9,000 nt of DNA from Candidatus Rokuibacteriota bacterium. Lineage in GTDB: Bacteria; Methylomirabilota; Methylomirabilia; Rokubacteriales; CSP1-6. The translations under genes and the position numbers were made by a program. Below are positions 1 through 7,079 of the stretch, piece after piece; position 1 is the stretch's first letter, and each line of letters starts with the position of its first letter. Under the pieces are notes generated by a model. That model was not told the DNA's origin. It saw only the letters and a program-made list of their open reading frames with translations, and did not search any database. Location of the stretch: positions 1-9,000 of the forward strand of contig JACOVB010000065.1 of the NCBI GenBank assembly GCA_016177555.1. The letters run 5' to 3'.

Positions 1-164
1 AGGCAGAACCCCACCGCCTTGATCATGCCCCGTATCGTCGGGGTGTCGTCGTGCTCCACCGTGTGCCGAATGCGGTGCAGCCCCAGCGCCTTGACGGTCG
101 CCTCCTGCTTCGGGTTGAGCCCGATGATGCTCTTCACCAGCGTGACCTTAACCTTCCTTGACAC
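1..164 (-). CDS. rpmD: 50S ribosomal protein L30, 3' end cut by window edge
   Basis: This small protein of the large ribosomal subunit binds 23S rRNA. About 54 residues are visible, and the bacterial family is usually around 60, so only the last few residues are missing. The N-terminal part carries the L30 pattern [20 protein letters not shown], followed by a [15 protein letters not shown] stretch and the IRGMI helix. The start is a GTG at 162-164. It was chosen because a perfect AGGAGG lies at 171-176, six bases upstream, and the family N-terminus follows at once. It overlaps the last 17 bases of rpsE in another frame, so translation is probably coupled. The gene order S5–L30 is the standard spc order and predicts rplO (L15) next, outside the window. 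Confidence 0.93.
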   Translation of the reverse strand, partial: MSRKVKVTLVKSIIGLNPKQEATVKALGLHRIRHTVEHDDTPTIRGMIKAVGFC

Positions 165-678
165 CCGCGACCTCCTGGCTCTCGCCGTCCACCGAGCGCC
201 GGCGTGTGGCGTGGAGATCGAGCAGCCGCTTCATCTGCCGGAACGCATCGATCGTGGCCTTCAGCACGTTGTGCGGGTTGTTGGTGCCGATGGTCTTCGT
301 CAGGATGTCCTGGACTCCGGCCGCCTCCAGCACCGGGCGCACAGCCCCGCCCGCGATGACTCCCGTGCCCTGGGCGGCGGGCTTGAGGTAGACGCGCGCC
401 GCGCCGAAACGGCCCGTGATCTCGCACGGAACGGTGGTGTCCCGAAGGGGCACGTAGACCAGATCCTTCTTGGCGTGCTCCACCGACTTCCGGATCGCCT
501 CGGGCACCTCGCGGGCCTTGCCGAGCCCGACGCCCACGTGGCCGTGTCCGTCCCCCACGACCACGAGGGCCGTGAAGGAGAACCGCCGGCCGCCCTTGAC
601 AACCTTCGCCACGCGGTTGATGGCGACGACCCGGTCGGTCAGATCGAGCGCACTGGAATCGATGCGTGCCTCAGCCAC
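148..678 (-). CDS. rpsE: 30S ribosomal protein S5
   Basis: S5 sits at the mRNA entry side of the small subunit, near helix 34 and S4/S8, and affects decoding accuracy. The protein is 176 residues. The N-terminal dsRNA-binding-like domain holds VKGGRRFSF at about 27-35; in the family this loop lies by the spectinomycin site. The [15 protein letters not shown] motif is at about 41-55. The C-terminal domain has the [17 protein letters not shown] segment and GTNNPHN at 131-137. The start is a GTG at 676-678, supported by GGAGG at 684-688 with five bases of spacing. The rplR stop codon TGA runs into that site. The last 17 bases overlap rpmD. The identification is certain from many conserved blocks. 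Confidence 0.98.
   Translation of the reverse strand: MAEARIDSSALDLTDRVVAINRVAKVVKGGRRFSFTALVVVGDGHGHVGVGLGKAREVPEAIRKSVEHAKKDLVYVPLRDTTVPCEITGRFGAARVYLKPAAQGTGVIAGGAVRPVLEAAGVQDILTKTIGTNNPHNVLKATIDAFRQMKRLLDLHATRRRSVDGESQEVAGVKEG
171..176 (-). promoter_or_regulatory. Shine-Dalgarno site of rpmD inside rpsE
   Basis: A perfect AGGAGG sits six bases before the GTG start of rpmD, within the coding sequence of rpsE. It fixes the rpmD start and shows that L30 initiation occurs while S5 is still being translated. Confidence 0.8.
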
Positions 679-688
679 TCACCCCTCC

Positions 689-1054
689 TCAGAACGTGAG
701 GCCGCCGGCTCGTGCCGCATCGGCCAGCGCCTTGACCCGCCCGTGATATTGATAGCCCCCCCGGTCGAAAACGACGGCGCTCACGCCATGTGCGCGAGCG
801 CGCTGGGCGAGCAGGTCGCCCACCAGTTTGGCCGCCGTCACGTTGCCGCCGGTTTTCATCTTCTGCTGAAACTCCGGCGCGCGGCTATCCACCGCCACCA
901 GGGTCCGCCCCGACGCATCGTCGATGATCTGCGCGTAGATGTGGTTCAGGCTGCGGAACACAGTGAGCCGCGGGCGTTGCGGCGTCCCGCGGACCGTGCG
1001 CCGGATGCGCAGGTGGCGGATCTTGCGCCCCTCGACCTTGTGACTCGTGATCAT
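689..1054 (-). CDS. rplR: 50S ribosomal protein L18
   Basis: L18 binds 5S rRNA together with L5 and helps place it in the central protuberance of the 50S subunit. The 121-residue length is normal. It has a basic N-terminus with [18 protein letters not shown] at about 13-30, then [15 protein letters not shown] at 32-46. The C-terminal block is [20 protein letters not shown]. The ATG start follows the TAA stop of rplF with no gap. No strong Shine-Dalgarno site is visible, so initiation probably depends on coupling to rplF. Its 5S rRNA partner L5 is encoded three genes upstream in the same cluster. Confidence 0.98.
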   Translation of the reverse strand: MITSHKVEGRKIRHLRIRRTVRGTPQRPRLTVFRSLNHIYAQIIDDASGRTLVAVDSRAPEFQQKMKTGGNVTAAKLVGDLLAQRARAHGVSAVVFDRGGYQYHGRVKALADAARAGGLTF

Positions 1055-1597
1055 TTACTTGGCCCCCGCCTTCTTGCCGACCTTCCGCCGAATGTACTCG
1101 CCCGCGTACTTGATTCCCTTGCCCTTGTACGGATCCGGCTTGCGCAGCGCGCGGAGCTTGGCCGCCGTCTGCCCGAGGAGGGCCTTGTCAGTCCCGCGCA
1201 ACGTGATGGAGACCTGCTTCTCCACCTCGGCCTGGACGCCCTCCGGCAGCGGGAAGATCACCGGGTGCGAGTACCCCAAAGCGAGCTGGAGATTCTGCCC
1301 AGCGAGCTGAGCCCGGTAGCCGATGCCGACGATCTCGAGCTTCCGCTCGAAGCCGTCCTTGACCCCGTGGACAATGTTGGCGATCAGGGAGCGCGTGAGC
1401 CCGTGCAGGGCCCGCACGGTTCGGTGATCCGAGCTCCGCCCAACCGTGAGGACGTTCCCACCCGCCGCGACCGAGACGCCCGCCGGGAGTGTGTGCGAGA
1501 GCTTGCCCTTGGGCCCCTCCACCCGCACGGTGTTCCCCTCGATGGCGACCGTGACGCCCTGGGGGATGGGAATAGGCTTCCTGCCGATTCTGGACAT
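1055..1597 (-). CDS. rplF: 50S ribosomal protein L6
   Basis: L6 binds near the sarcin-ricin loop and factor-binding region of the large subunit. The protein is 180 residues, the usual length. It starts with the family signature [15 protein letters not shown] and has the [15 protein letters not shown] strand-turn near 26-40. The end carries [26 protein letters not shown], the conserved C-terminal motif of bacterial L6. The ATG start is preceded by TAGGAG at 1603-1608 with five bases of spacing, and this site contains the rpsH stop codon. Two tandem L6-type domains are expected for the family, and the length fits both. Confidence 0.98.
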   Translation of the reverse strand: MSRIGRKPIPIPQGVTVAIEGNTVRVEGPKGKLSHTLPAGVSVAAGGNVLTVGRSSDHRTVRALHGLTRSLIANIVHGVKDGFERKLEIVGIGYRAQLAGQNLQLALGYSHPVIFPLPEGVQAEVEKQVSITLRGTDKALLGQTAAKLRALRKPDPYKGKGIKYAGEYIRRKVGKKAGAK

Positions 1598-1605
1598 GGT
1601 CGCTC

Positions 1606-2001
1606 CTACCAGACGTAGGCCAGGACTTCGCCGCCCAGCCCCAGCTTCCGGACCTCACGGTCGGTCATGACACCGCGCGATGTGGAGAGGATGGCGACGC
1701 CCATGCCCCCCAGGATGGAGGGGATCTTGTCCTTGCCCACGTACACGCGACGGCCGGGCCGGGACACACGCACCAAGCCGGAGATGACCTTCTCGTTCCC
1801 CACCCCGTACTTCAGGTACACGCGCACGGTTCCCGGCTTGGGCTCCTCGATGAGACGGAAGTTCTTGATGAACCCCTCCGCCTTGAGGATCTCGGTGACC
1901 CGGACCTTCAGCTTGGAGGCCGGGATGTCCACCTTCTCGTGCTCGGCGCCACTGGCATTACGGATGCGGGTCAGCAGATCTGCGATGGGATCGGTCATCA
2001 T
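1606..2001 (-). CDS. rpsH: 30S ribosomal protein S8
   Basis: S8 is a primary 16S rRNA binder of the central domain (helix 21), and in E. coli it represses its own operon by binding spc mRNA. The protein is 131 residues. It starts with [16 protein letters not shown] and ends with the family hallmark [20 protein letters not shown] near 106-125, then a terminal LAYVW. Two adjacent ATG codons begin the frame. The first is preferred because the AGGAGG at 2011-2016 is nine bases upstream of it. That site overlaps the TAG stop of rpsN. Whether S8 autoregulates here cannot be told from the sequence. Confidence 0.98.
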   Translation of the reverse strand: MMTDPIADLLTRIRNASGAEHEKVDIPASKLKVRVTEILKAEGFIKNFRLIEEPKPGTVRVYLKYGVGNEKVISGLVRVSRPGRRVYVGKDKIPSILGGMGVAILSTSRGVMTDREVRKLGLGGEVLAYVW

Positions 2002-2014
2002 GGCCGCGCCCCTC

Positions 2015-2200
2015 CTACCAGCTCGCCTTGATCACGCCCGGCACTTCGCCCTTGAGCGCCAGCTCCCGGAAGCAGAGCCGGCAGCACTGGAACTTGCGGA
2101 GGAAGCCGCGCGGGCGCCCGCAGATCTTGCAGCGCGAGTAGGCCCGCGACTGAAACTTCGGCGGGCGCCGGGACTTCATGATCAGTGAGGTCTTCGCCAT
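2015..2200 (-). CDS. rpsN: 30S ribosomal protein S14, zinc-binding (type Z)
   Basis: This is the short, zinc-ribbon form of S14, which sits in the 3' major (head) domain of the 30S subunit. It has 61 residues, against about 100 for the zinc-free form. Four metal ligands are visible as Cys24-x2-Cys27 and Cys40-x2-Cys43, in the segment [21 protein letters not shown]. An additional Cys39 lies next to the third ligand. The C-terminus [11 protein letters not shown] is typical. The ATG start lies two bases after the rplE stop. A longer in-frame reading upstream would overlap rplE with sequence unrelated to S14 and was discarded. The name rpsZ is sometimes used for this form. Confidence 0.98.
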   Translation of the reverse strand: MAKTSLIMKSRRPPKFQSRAYSRCKICGRPRGFLRKFQCCRLCFRELALKGEVPGVIKASW

Positions 2201-2202
2201 GC

Positions 2203-2910
2203 TCAGGACTCCCTGAAGGGCACGCCGAGGTGGGTCAGCAGCGCCTTCGCCTCTTCGTCGGTCTTCGCGCTGGTCACCATGATGACGTCCATGCCGCGCA
2301 CCTTGTCCACCTTGTCGTACACGATCTCCGGAAAGATCACCTGCTCCTTGAGCCCGAGAGCGTAGTTGCCGCGGCCGTCGAAGGCCTTGGGAGCGACGCC
2401 CCTGAAGTCCCGCACGCGCGGCAGCGCCACGTTGACCAGCCGGTCCATGAACTCGTACATCCGGGCCCCGCGGAGCGTGACCTTGCATCCGATGGACGCG
2501 TTCTCACGCAGCTTGAAGTTCGCAATGGATTTCTTGGCGCGGGTGACCACGGGTTTTTGCCCCGTGATGGCCTGCAGATCCGCCGTGGCGAAGTCGAGTA
2601 CCTTGGCGTTTTCCTTGCCCTCGCCCACGCCCATGTTGATGACGATCTTCCGGAGCCGCGGCACCTGGAAGGGGTTGGTATAGCCGCGCTCTTTCATGAG
2701 GGCAGGGATCACCGTGGCCCGGAACCGCTCCCGCAGACGAGGGGGAACCGCCCCCGTCACCTTTGGGCGCGCGGCCGGCGCCTCGGGGGCAGCGGACGGA
2801 GCGCCTTTGCCCCCCTTGCCCGCCGGCGCCGGCTGCTTCTTTCCAGCGGCAACGGCCGGCCCCGCCTTGGGGGCCTTCTGCGCCTTGTCAGCCTTCTTCG
2901 CCTCGGCCAT
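2203..2910 (-). CDS. rplE: 50S ribosomal protein L5 with long Lys/Ala/Pro-rich N-terminal extension
   Basis: L5 binds 5S rRNA and contacts the P-site tRNA in the central protuberance. The L5 core runs from about residue 56 to 235, close to the usual 180 residues. It includes [16 protein letters not shown] near 83-98, [19 protein letters not shown], the [21 protein letters not shown] block and the C-terminal [20 protein letters not shown]. Residues 1-55 are an extension of Lys, Ala, Pro and Gly with low complexity, likely disordered. The ATG at 2910 lies four bases after the rplX stop. The only alternative start seen, a GTG at 2758-2760, has no Shine-Dalgarno site and would leave a gap of about 150 bases, so the long form is preferred. 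Confidence 0.96.
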   Translation of the reverse strand: MAEAKKADKAQKAPKAGPAVAAGKKQPAPAGKGGKGAPSAAPEAPAARPKVTGAVPPRLRERFRATVIPALMKERGYTNPFQVPRLRKIVINMGVGEGKENAKVLDFATADLQAITGQKPVVTRAKKSIANFKLRENASIGCKVTLRGARMYEFMDRLVNVALPRVRDFRGVAPKAFDGRGNYALGLKEQVIFPEIVYDKVDKVRGMDVIMVTSAKTDEEAKALLTHLGVPFRES

Positions 2911-2914
2911 GGTC

Positions 2915-3241
2915 TTACGCCTTGTCGATGATCTCGCCAGACTTCTTGGCGATGCGGGCCTTCTTGCCGTCCGTCAGCAGACGGACGCCAACCCGCGTGG
3001 GTGCATCGGTCCGAGGATCCACCAGCATCACGTTCGAGAGGTGCAGGGGCGCCTCGCGCTCGATGATACCGCCCTGGCGAAGCCTCTGAGTGGGGCGCTG
3101 GTGCTTCTTCATCATGTTGAGGCGCTCGACGAGGACTCGCCCCTCTGCAGGCAGCACCCGGAGCACCTTCCCTCGCTTGCCTCGCTCTTTCCCGGCCACC
3201 ACCACCACCGTGTCTCCCTTCCGAACGTGGGCCTGCGCCAT
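2915..3241 (-). CDS. rplX: 50S ribosomal protein L24
   Basis: L24 is an early assembly initiator of the large subunit and sits near the peptide exit tunnel. The protein is 108 residues. An N-terminal KOW motif is visible at about 7-33, in [20 protein letters not shown] and the following strand. The conserved [10 protein letters not shown] follows at 42-51, then [20 protein letters not shown]. The ATG start has AGAGGA with about five bases of spacing, and a second GGGAGG lies just after the rplN stop. Order L14–L24–L5 is standard. Confidence 0.98.
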   Translation of the reverse strand: MAQAHVRKGDTVVVVAGKERGKRGKVLRVLPAEGRVLVERLNMMKKHQRPTQRLRQGGIIEREAPLHLSNVMLVDPRTDAPTRVGVRLLTDGKKARIAKKSGEIIDKA

Positions 3242-3261
3242 GATCGTCCTCTACGGCCTCC

Positions 3262-3630
3262 CTAGATGACTTCCGGCGCCAGGGAGATGATCTTCGTGAA
3301 CTGCTTGTCCCTGAGTTCCCGGGCCACGGGGCCGAAGATGCGGGTCCCCACCGGGTTGTCGTCGGCCTTGACGAGCACGACCGCGTTCCTGTCGAAGCGG
3401 ATGTAGGACCCGTCCTTCCGTCCCACCTCTTTCACCGTGCGCACCACGACGGCCCGGGCCACCTCGCCCTTCTTCACGGTCCCGTCCGGAGCGGCTTCCT
3501 TGACGGCGACGATGACGATGTCGCCAAGGGACGCGGTCCGCTTGTTCCCGCCACCCATCACGCGGATGCACTGGGCCTTCTTGGCCCCGGAGTTATCCGC
3601 CACATCGAGCATCGTTCTCGGCTGGATCAT
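3262..3630 (-). CDS. rplN: 50S ribosomal protein L14
   Basis: L14 sits at the subunit interface, where it makes intersubunit bridges and is the docking site of the silencing factor RsfS. The protein is 122 residues, the exact usual length. It begins [20 protein letters not shown] and continues CIRVMGGG. The centre has [20 protein letters not shown], and the end carries [20 protein letters not shown] then [12 protein letters not shown]. The ATG start is 31 bases after the rpsQ stop. Purine-rich sequence occurs upstream, but no well-spaced strong Shine-Dalgarno site is visible. This is the first gene of the spc-type block. Confidence 0.98.
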   Translation of the reverse strand: MIQPRTMLDVADNSGAKKAQCIRVMGGGNKRTASLGDIVIVAVKEAAPDGTVKKGEVARAVVVRTVKEVGRKDGSYIRFDRNAVVLVKADDNPVGTRIFGPVARELRDKQFTKIISLAPEVI

Positions 3631-3661
3631 GGCTGTGTTCCGCTCTCTCCCTCGGAGTCCC

Positions 3662-3910
3662 TCACGACACGCGGGTCAGAATCTCGCGGATCCGCCACCG
3701 CTTGTCCCTGGACAGCGGCCGCGTCTCTTCGATGAGCACGCGATCCCCCGTCTTGCTGGCATTCGTCGCATCATGCGCCTTCAGCCGCTTGCTCCGCCGG
3801 ACGACGCGCTCATACCGGGGGTGGCGGAAAACCCGCTCGATGCGAACCACACGGGTCTTCGTCATCTTGTCGCTGACCACCACGCCCTCTCGGGTCTTCT
3901 TCTCTCCCAC
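3662..3910 (-). CDS. rpsQ: 30S ribosomal protein S17
   Basis: S17 is a primary 16S rRNA binder of the 5' domain with an OB fold. From the preferred start the protein is 82 residues, normal for the family. It shows [20 protein letters not shown] near 7-26, [19 protein letters not shown] at 29-47, and ETRPLS at 62-67 followed by the RWRIREIL strand. The preferred start is a GTG at 3908-3910, with AAAGGA five bases upstream. The same frame is open to another GTG at 3935-3937, giving nine more residues, but that codon lies inside a strong hairpin and lacks a Shine-Dalgarno site. The gap to rpmC is about 60 bases, the longest in the window. Confidence 0.95.
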   Translation of the reverse strand: MGEKKTREGVVVSDKMTKTRVVRIERVFRHPRYERVVRRSKRLKAHDATNASKTGDRVLIEETRPLSRDKRWRIREILTRVS

Positions 3911-3915
3911 GTTGG

Positions 3916-3921
3916 TCCTTT
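3916..3921 (-). promoter_or_regulatory. Shine-Dalgarno site deciding the rpsQ start
   Basis: AAAGGA lies five bases before the GTG at 3908-3910. It supports this start over the in-frame GTG at 3935-3937, which has no comparable site. Confidence 0.65.
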
Positions 3922-3926
3922 CAGCT

Positions 3927-3960
3927 GGGGCGGGCACCCGGGCTCTCGCCCGCCCGCCCC
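3927..3960 (-). promoter_or_regulatory. GC-rich hairpin in the rpmC–rpsQ intergenic region
   Basis: In the mRNA, GGGGCGGGC (3952-3960) pairs perfectly with GCCCGCCCC (3927-3935). Inside lies a second stem of GGGC and GCCC (3948-3951 with 3940-3943) closed by the GNRA-type tetraloop GAGA. The two stems stack on the 5' side, with a four-base GGGT bulge on the 3' side, giving about 13 base pairs, nearly all G-C. No U-tract follows, so it is not an intrinsic terminator. It ends five bases before the rpsQ Shine-Dalgarno site. A role in translation control, processing or mRNA stability is inference only. Confidence 0.7.
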
Positions 3961-3970
3961 CGCCGGAACG

Positions 3971-4195
3971 CTACGCTTGCTTCTTCGGCTGCGCTTCGCC
4001 CGCCGCCGTCAACCCACGCTCGCGCAGCACGGTCTTGACCCGCGCCAGATCGCGCCTGGCGTGGCCCACGCGGGACGGGTTCTTTGCCACGCCCATGGAC
4101 AGCTGGAACCGCAGGTTGAACAGCTCCTCGGTCAGCTCCTTCGCCTTCTGCCCGAGCTCGTCGCCCGACATCTCGCGCCACGTGACCGCCTTCAT
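3971..4195 (-). CDS. rpmC: 50S ribosomal protein L29
   Basis: L29 is a small two-helix protein by the peptide exit tunnel, close to L23, where it helps dock trigger factor and SRP. The protein is 74 residues. The first helix includes MSGDELGQKAKELTEELFNL, followed by the family motif RFQLSMGVAKNPSRVGHARR near 29-48 and the DLARVKTVLRERGL helix. A short basic tail ends in QPKKQA. The ATG start is seven bases after the rplP stop, whose TGA is part of a TGAGG that may act as the Shine-Dalgarno site. Confidence 0.97.
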   Translation of the reverse strand: MKAVTWREMSGDELGQKAKELTEELFNLRFQLSMGVAKNPSRVGHARRDLARVKTVLRERGLTAAGEAQPKKQA

Positions 4196-4202
4196 GATCG
4201 CC

Positions 4203-4619
4203 TCACACTGTCCGCGTCCGGGACACGAACTTGGTCTTGATCCCGAACTTCTGGGCCGCGAGCCGGAACCCGTCCCGTGCAGTGGCCTCGTCCACGCCTT
4301 CCATCTCGTAGAGGATGCGCCCTGGCTTGACCACCGCCACCCAGCCCTCGGGATTACCCTTGCCCTTGCCCATCCGGGTCTCGGCGGGCTTCTTGGTGAC
4401 CGGCTTGTCCGGGAAGATACGAATGAAGATCTTCCCGCCCCGCTTCACGCTCCGGGCGAGCGACACGCGCGCCGCCTCGATCTGCCGGTTGGTCACCCAG
4501 CCAGGCTCCAGCGCCTTCAAGCCGTAGTCGCCGAAGGCGAGCGTCGACCCGCGCTGGGCCTTGCCGGCCATGCGCCCACGCTGGGCCTTGCGGTACTTGA
4601 CGCGCTTGGGCATCAGCAT
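4203..4619 (-). CDS. rplP: 50S ribosomal protein L16
   Basis: L16 lies near the A site and the base of the central protuberance, a late-assembly component needed for peptidyl transferase activity. The protein is 138 residues. It starts with [20 protein letters not shown], and has [20 protein letters not shown] near 33-52 and [20 protein letters not shown], the strongly conserved L16 loop. An ATG two codons downstream is possible, but MLMPKR is the usual family N-terminus. It follows rpsC by five bases in the standard S3–L16–L29 order. Confidence 0.98.
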   Translation of the reverse strand: MLMPKRVKYRKAQRGRMAGKAQRGSTLAFGDYGLKALEPGWVTNRQIEAARVSLARSVKRGGKIFIRIFPDKPVTKKPAETRMGKGKGNPEGWVAVVKPGRILYEMEGVDEATARDGFRLAAQKFGIKTKFVSRTRTV

Positions 4620-4624
4620 GGTCG

Positions 4625-5272
4625 TTAGACCTCGCTGGGCCGCTGGGTGGGGAGAACCTCACCCTTGAAGATCCACACCTTCACGCCGATGGCGCCGTAG
4701 GTCGTGTGCGCCTCGGCGAGCCCGTAGTCGATGTCGGCCCGGATCGTGTGCAGCGGCACCCGCCCATCCCGGTACCACTCGCGGCGGGCGATCTCGGAGC
4801 CGCCCAGGCGGCCCGAGCACGCGATCCTGATGCCGTCGGCGCCCAGTCGCAGGGCGGACTGCACCGCCTTCTTCATGGCGCGCCGGAACGCCACGCGCTT
4901 CTGGAGCTGCAGCGCGACGTTCTCGGCCACCAGCTGGGCGTCCAGCTCCGGATGGACCACCTCCTCGATGTTGAGGTGGACCTCCTTTGCGGTGCGAATC
5001 TGGATCTCGTTCTTCAGTTTCTCCACCTCGGCGCCCTTCCGGCCGATGATGATGCCCGGCCGGGCGGTGAAGATGGTGATCCGCGCTCGGTTGGCCGAGC
5101 GCTCGATGTCGATCCGCGAGATCCCCGCGTGATAGAGCGCGGACTTGATGAAGCGCCGGATCTTCACGTCTTCGTGCAGGAGAGCGGCGTAGCCCTTGGT
5201 GGCGAACCACCGGGAACTCCACGTGCGCGTGGTGCCCAGCCGGAACCCGATCGGATGTGTCTTCTGCCCCAT
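4625..5272 (-). CDS. rpsC: 30S ribosomal protein S3
   Basis: S3 forms part of the mRNA entry channel and its helicase centre with S4 and S5. The protein is 215 residues. The N-terminus [13 protein letters not shown] is typical. A KH-2 domain follows, with the RNA-binding GXXG loop at 77-80 (GRKG) inside [17 protein letters not shown]. The C-terminal domain has [38 protein letters not shown] sequence (here [18 protein letters not shown]) and [20 protein letters not shown]. The C-terminus is short, ending soon after KGEVLP. The ATG start is two bases after the rplV stop. Confidence 0.98.
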   Translation of the reverse strand: MGQKTHPIGFRLGTTRTWSSRWFATKGYAALLHEDVKIRRFIKSALYHAGISRIDIERSANRARITIFTARPGIIIGRKGAEVEKLKNEIQIRTAKEVHLNIEEVVHPELDAQLVAENVALQLQKRVAFRRAMKKAVQSALRLGADGIRIACSGRLGGSEIARREWYRDGRVPLHTIRADIDYGLAEAHTTYGAIGVKVWIFKGEVLPTQRPSEV

Positions 5273-5274
5273 GG

Positions 5275-5646
5275 TTACCTCGCGCCCGCCCGCCGCGACT
5301 CGGCACGCGGCGTCTCGTCGGAGAGCTCGATTGTGAGGTGACTGGTCCGGTGCTTGATGAAGAACGCCCGCCCCATGGCGCGGGGCGACACCCGCTTCAT
5401 CGAGGGCCCCCCGTCGGCAATCGCCTTGACCACGCGGAGGTCGTCGAGGTTTCGAACTTGGTGGTTGTGCTCGGCGTTGGCGATGGCCGACCGCAGGACC
5501 TTCTCGATCAGCCGCGCGGCGGCTTTCGGCGCGAGCTGGAGCGTGGCGAGTGCCTCTCCCACGGACTTGCCACGGATGTGGTCCAGCACCAGCCGGGCCT
5601 TGCTGGCCGGCACCCGGATGTACCGTGCGGTCGCCTCTGTCTTCAT
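5275..5646 (-). CDS. rplV: 50S ribosomal protein L22
   Basis: L22 lines the exit tunnel with a long beta-hairpin, and changes in that hairpin give macrolide resistance in known bacteria. The protein is 123 residues. The N-terminal part has [20 protein letters not shown] near 9-28, then [20 protein letters not shown]. The hairpin region contains [19 protein letters not shown], and [10 protein letters not shown] closes the domain. A short polar tail of about 14 residues, rich in Arg and Ala, follows. The ATG start lies seven bases after the rpsS stop. No Shine-Dalgarno site stands out in that gap. Confidence 0.98.
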   Translation of the reverse strand: MKTEATARYIRVPASKARLVLDHIRGKSVGEALATLQLAPKAAARLIEKVLRSAIANAEHNHQVRNLDDLRVVKAIADGGPSMKRVSPRAMGRAFFIKHRTSHLTIELSDETPRAESRRAGAR

Positions 5647-5653
5647 GGCCGGT

Positions 5654-5947
5654 TCACGTCTTGCCCGTGGGGGAGGTCGAGGCCTTCTCCGAGGCCCCGT
5701 GCGCCTTGAAGGTCCGGGACAGAGCGAACTCGCCCAGCCGGTGCCCGACCATGTTCTCCGTCATGTAGACCGGGATGAACTTCTTCCCGTTGTGCACGGC
5801 GAGCGTGTGGCCGACGAACTCCGGCAGGATGGTCGACCGGCGCGACCAGGTCTTGAGCACCTTCTTCTGGCGCGCGCGGTTGAGGTCCTCGACCCGACTC
5901 TGCAACCGAAGCTCGACATACGGTCCCTTGCTCAGCGAGCGTCCCAT
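5654..5947 (-). CDS. rpsS: 30S ribosomal protein S19
   Basis: S19 sits in the head of the small subunit with S13 and contacts the A-site finger of 23S rRNA. The protein is 97 residues. It begins [19 protein letters not shown] and has the hallmark [20 protein letters not shown] near 33-52. Then come [20 protein letters not shown] and the [11 protein letters not shown] segment. The last residues ([13 protein letters not shown]) form a variable polar tail. The start lies 12 bases after the rplB stop. Confidence 0.98.
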   Translation of the reverse strand: MGRSLSKGPYVELRLQSRVEDLNRARQKKVLKTWSRRSTILPEFVGHTLAVHNGKKFIPVYMTENMVGHRLGEFALSRTFKAHGASEKASTSPTGKT

Positions 5948-5959
5948 GCCGTCCTCTCC

Positions 5960-6784
5960 CTACTTGGTCCTGCGCGTGACGATGTAGCGGTCGGACGGCC
6001 TGGCGCCTCGCCGCGTCTTGTAGCCCTTGGTGGGCTTGCCCCACGGGGTCATGGGATGGTTGCCCTTGCCCTTGCCCTCGCCGCCCCCCATGGGATGATC
6101 TACCGGGTTCATCACGGTGCCGCGGACGGCGGGCCTGAAACCGCGCCACCGCACGCGTCCGGCCTTCCCCATGGAGACGTTCTCGTGGTCCAGGTTCCCC
6201 ACCTGACCCACGGTCGCCATGCACTCGAGCTTCACCTGCCGCACCTCCCCCGAGGGCAGCTTCAGGTTCGCGTGATCGCCTTCCTTCGCCAGGAGCTGCG
6301 CCAGCGTGCCGGCACTCCGGCAGAGCTGGCCGCCCTTTCCGGGTTGCAACTCCACGTTGTGCACCAGCGTCCCCAGGGGGATGTTCCGGATGGGCAACGC
6401 GTTACCCGGGAGGATATCCGCTTGCGGTCCCGACATCACGACGTCGCCCGGCTTGAGCCCCAGCGGCGCGATGATGTAGCGCTTCTCACCGTCCCGGTAG
6501 TGCAGGAGCGCGATTCGCGCCGAACGGTTCGGATCGTACTCGATGCCCGCCACCTTGGCCGGGATCCCGAGCTTCTCGCGCCGGAAGTCGATGTCCCGGA
6601 GCATGCGCTTGACCCCGCCACCCCGATGGCGAACCGTGATGCGGCCGGACGAATTCCGCCCGTTGGTGCGGCGCTTCGGGGACAGCAGGCTCTTCTCCGG
6701 CGTCTTCTTCGTGATCTCCTCGTTGGTGAGGAACGTCATGTAGCGCCGGGCCGGCGAGGTGGGCTTCAGCGTCCGGATTCCCAT
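5960..6784 (-). CDS. rplB: 50S ribosomal protein L2
   Basis: L2 is one of the most conserved ribosomal proteins and is needed for subunit association and peptidyl transferase activity. The protein is 274 residues, the usual length. It begins [17 protein letters not shown] and has the [19 protein letters not shown] block near 42-60. An OB-like domain and an SH3-like domain follow, with [20 protein letters not shown] in the second. [16 protein letters not shown] near 226-241 carries the conserved His (about residue 230) matching E. coli His229. The C-terminus is [14 protein letters not shown] (here [15 protein letters not shown]). The ATG start is four bases after the rplW stop. Confidence 0.99.
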   Translation of the reverse strand: MGIRTLKPTSPARRYMTFLTNEEITKKTPEKSLLSPKRRTNGRNSSGRITVRHRGGGVKRMLRDIDFRREKLGIPAKVAGIEYDPNRSARIALLHYRDGEKRYIIAPLGLKPGDVVMSGPQADILPGNALPIRNIPLGTLVHNVELQPGKGGQLCRSAGTLAQLLAKEGDHANLKLPSGEVRQVKLECMATVGQVGNLDHENVSMGKAGRVRWRGFRPAVRGTVMNPVDHPMGGGEGKGKGNHPMTPWGKPTKGYKTRRGARPSDRYIVTRRTK

Positions 6785-6788
6785 GCCT

Positions 6789-7079
6789 CTATACTCCCTC
6801 GACGAGTTCGATCTTGTGGCCAGGCGCGAGCGTGACGATCGCCTTCTTCCAGGCCGCCCGTCGGCCCTCGAAGCGCCCCATGCGCTTCCACTTGCCCTCG
6901 CGGGCCTGGGTGCGCACGTCCGCCACCTTGACGTTGAACACGCGCTCCACCGCCTGCCGGATCTCCACCTTGTTGGCGTCCACGGCCACCTGGAACGTCA
7001 CGGCGTTGAGATCTTCCTTCTGCTGCATGCTCTTCTCCGTCATGAGCGGCCGGAGCAGCACGGTCCGGGGATCTCTCAT
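6789..7079 (-). CDS. rplW: 50S ribosomal protein L23
   Basis: L23 sits at the tunnel exit and is the main docking site for trigger factor and SRP. The protein is 96 residues. It begins [20 protein letters not shown], the typical L23 N-terminus, and has [20 protein letters not shown] near 37-56. [20 protein letters not shown] follows in the C-terminal half. The ATG overlaps the TGA of rplD in an ATGA arrangement. An AGGAGG at 7091-7096 inside rplD may serve as its ribosome site, at a rather long spacing of about 11 bases. A longer in-frame reading upstream to 7190 shares no L23 features and is a shadow of rplD. Confidence 0.97.
   Translation of the reverse strand: MRDPRTVLLRPLMTEKSMQQKEDLNAVTFQVAVDANKVEIRQAVERVFNVKVADVRTQAREGKWKRMGRFEGRRAAWKKAIVTLAPGHKIELVEGV

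Noticed and set aside
470..1618. A 382-codon open frame on the plus strand
   Set aside because: It is antisense to rpsE, rplR and rplF and has shadow composition with no family motif. No Shine-Dalgarno site or plausible start was evident.
2758..2760. GTG as a shorter start for rplE without the extension
   Set aside because: No purine-rich ribosome site precedes it, and it would leave about 150 bases unassigned after rplX in an otherwise tightly packed cluster. It remains a possibility to test.
3935..3937. GTG as a longer start for rpsQ
   Set aside because: It is in frame, but lies in the rpsQ-proximal hairpin and has no Shine-Dalgarno site. The GTG at 3908-3910 has AAAGGA at good spacing and gives the usual S17 length.
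3927..3960. Intrinsic terminator between rpmC and rpsQ
   Set aside because: The stem is strong but is followed by AGCTGAAAGG, not a U-tract, and the operon continues in the same direction.
5354..6835. A 493-codon open frame on the plus strand
   Set aside because: It lies antisense to rplV, rpsS and rplB, which are certain. Its product is low-complexity Arg/Leu/His-rich sequence with no recognisable domain, as expected from an antisense shadow in GC-rich DNA.
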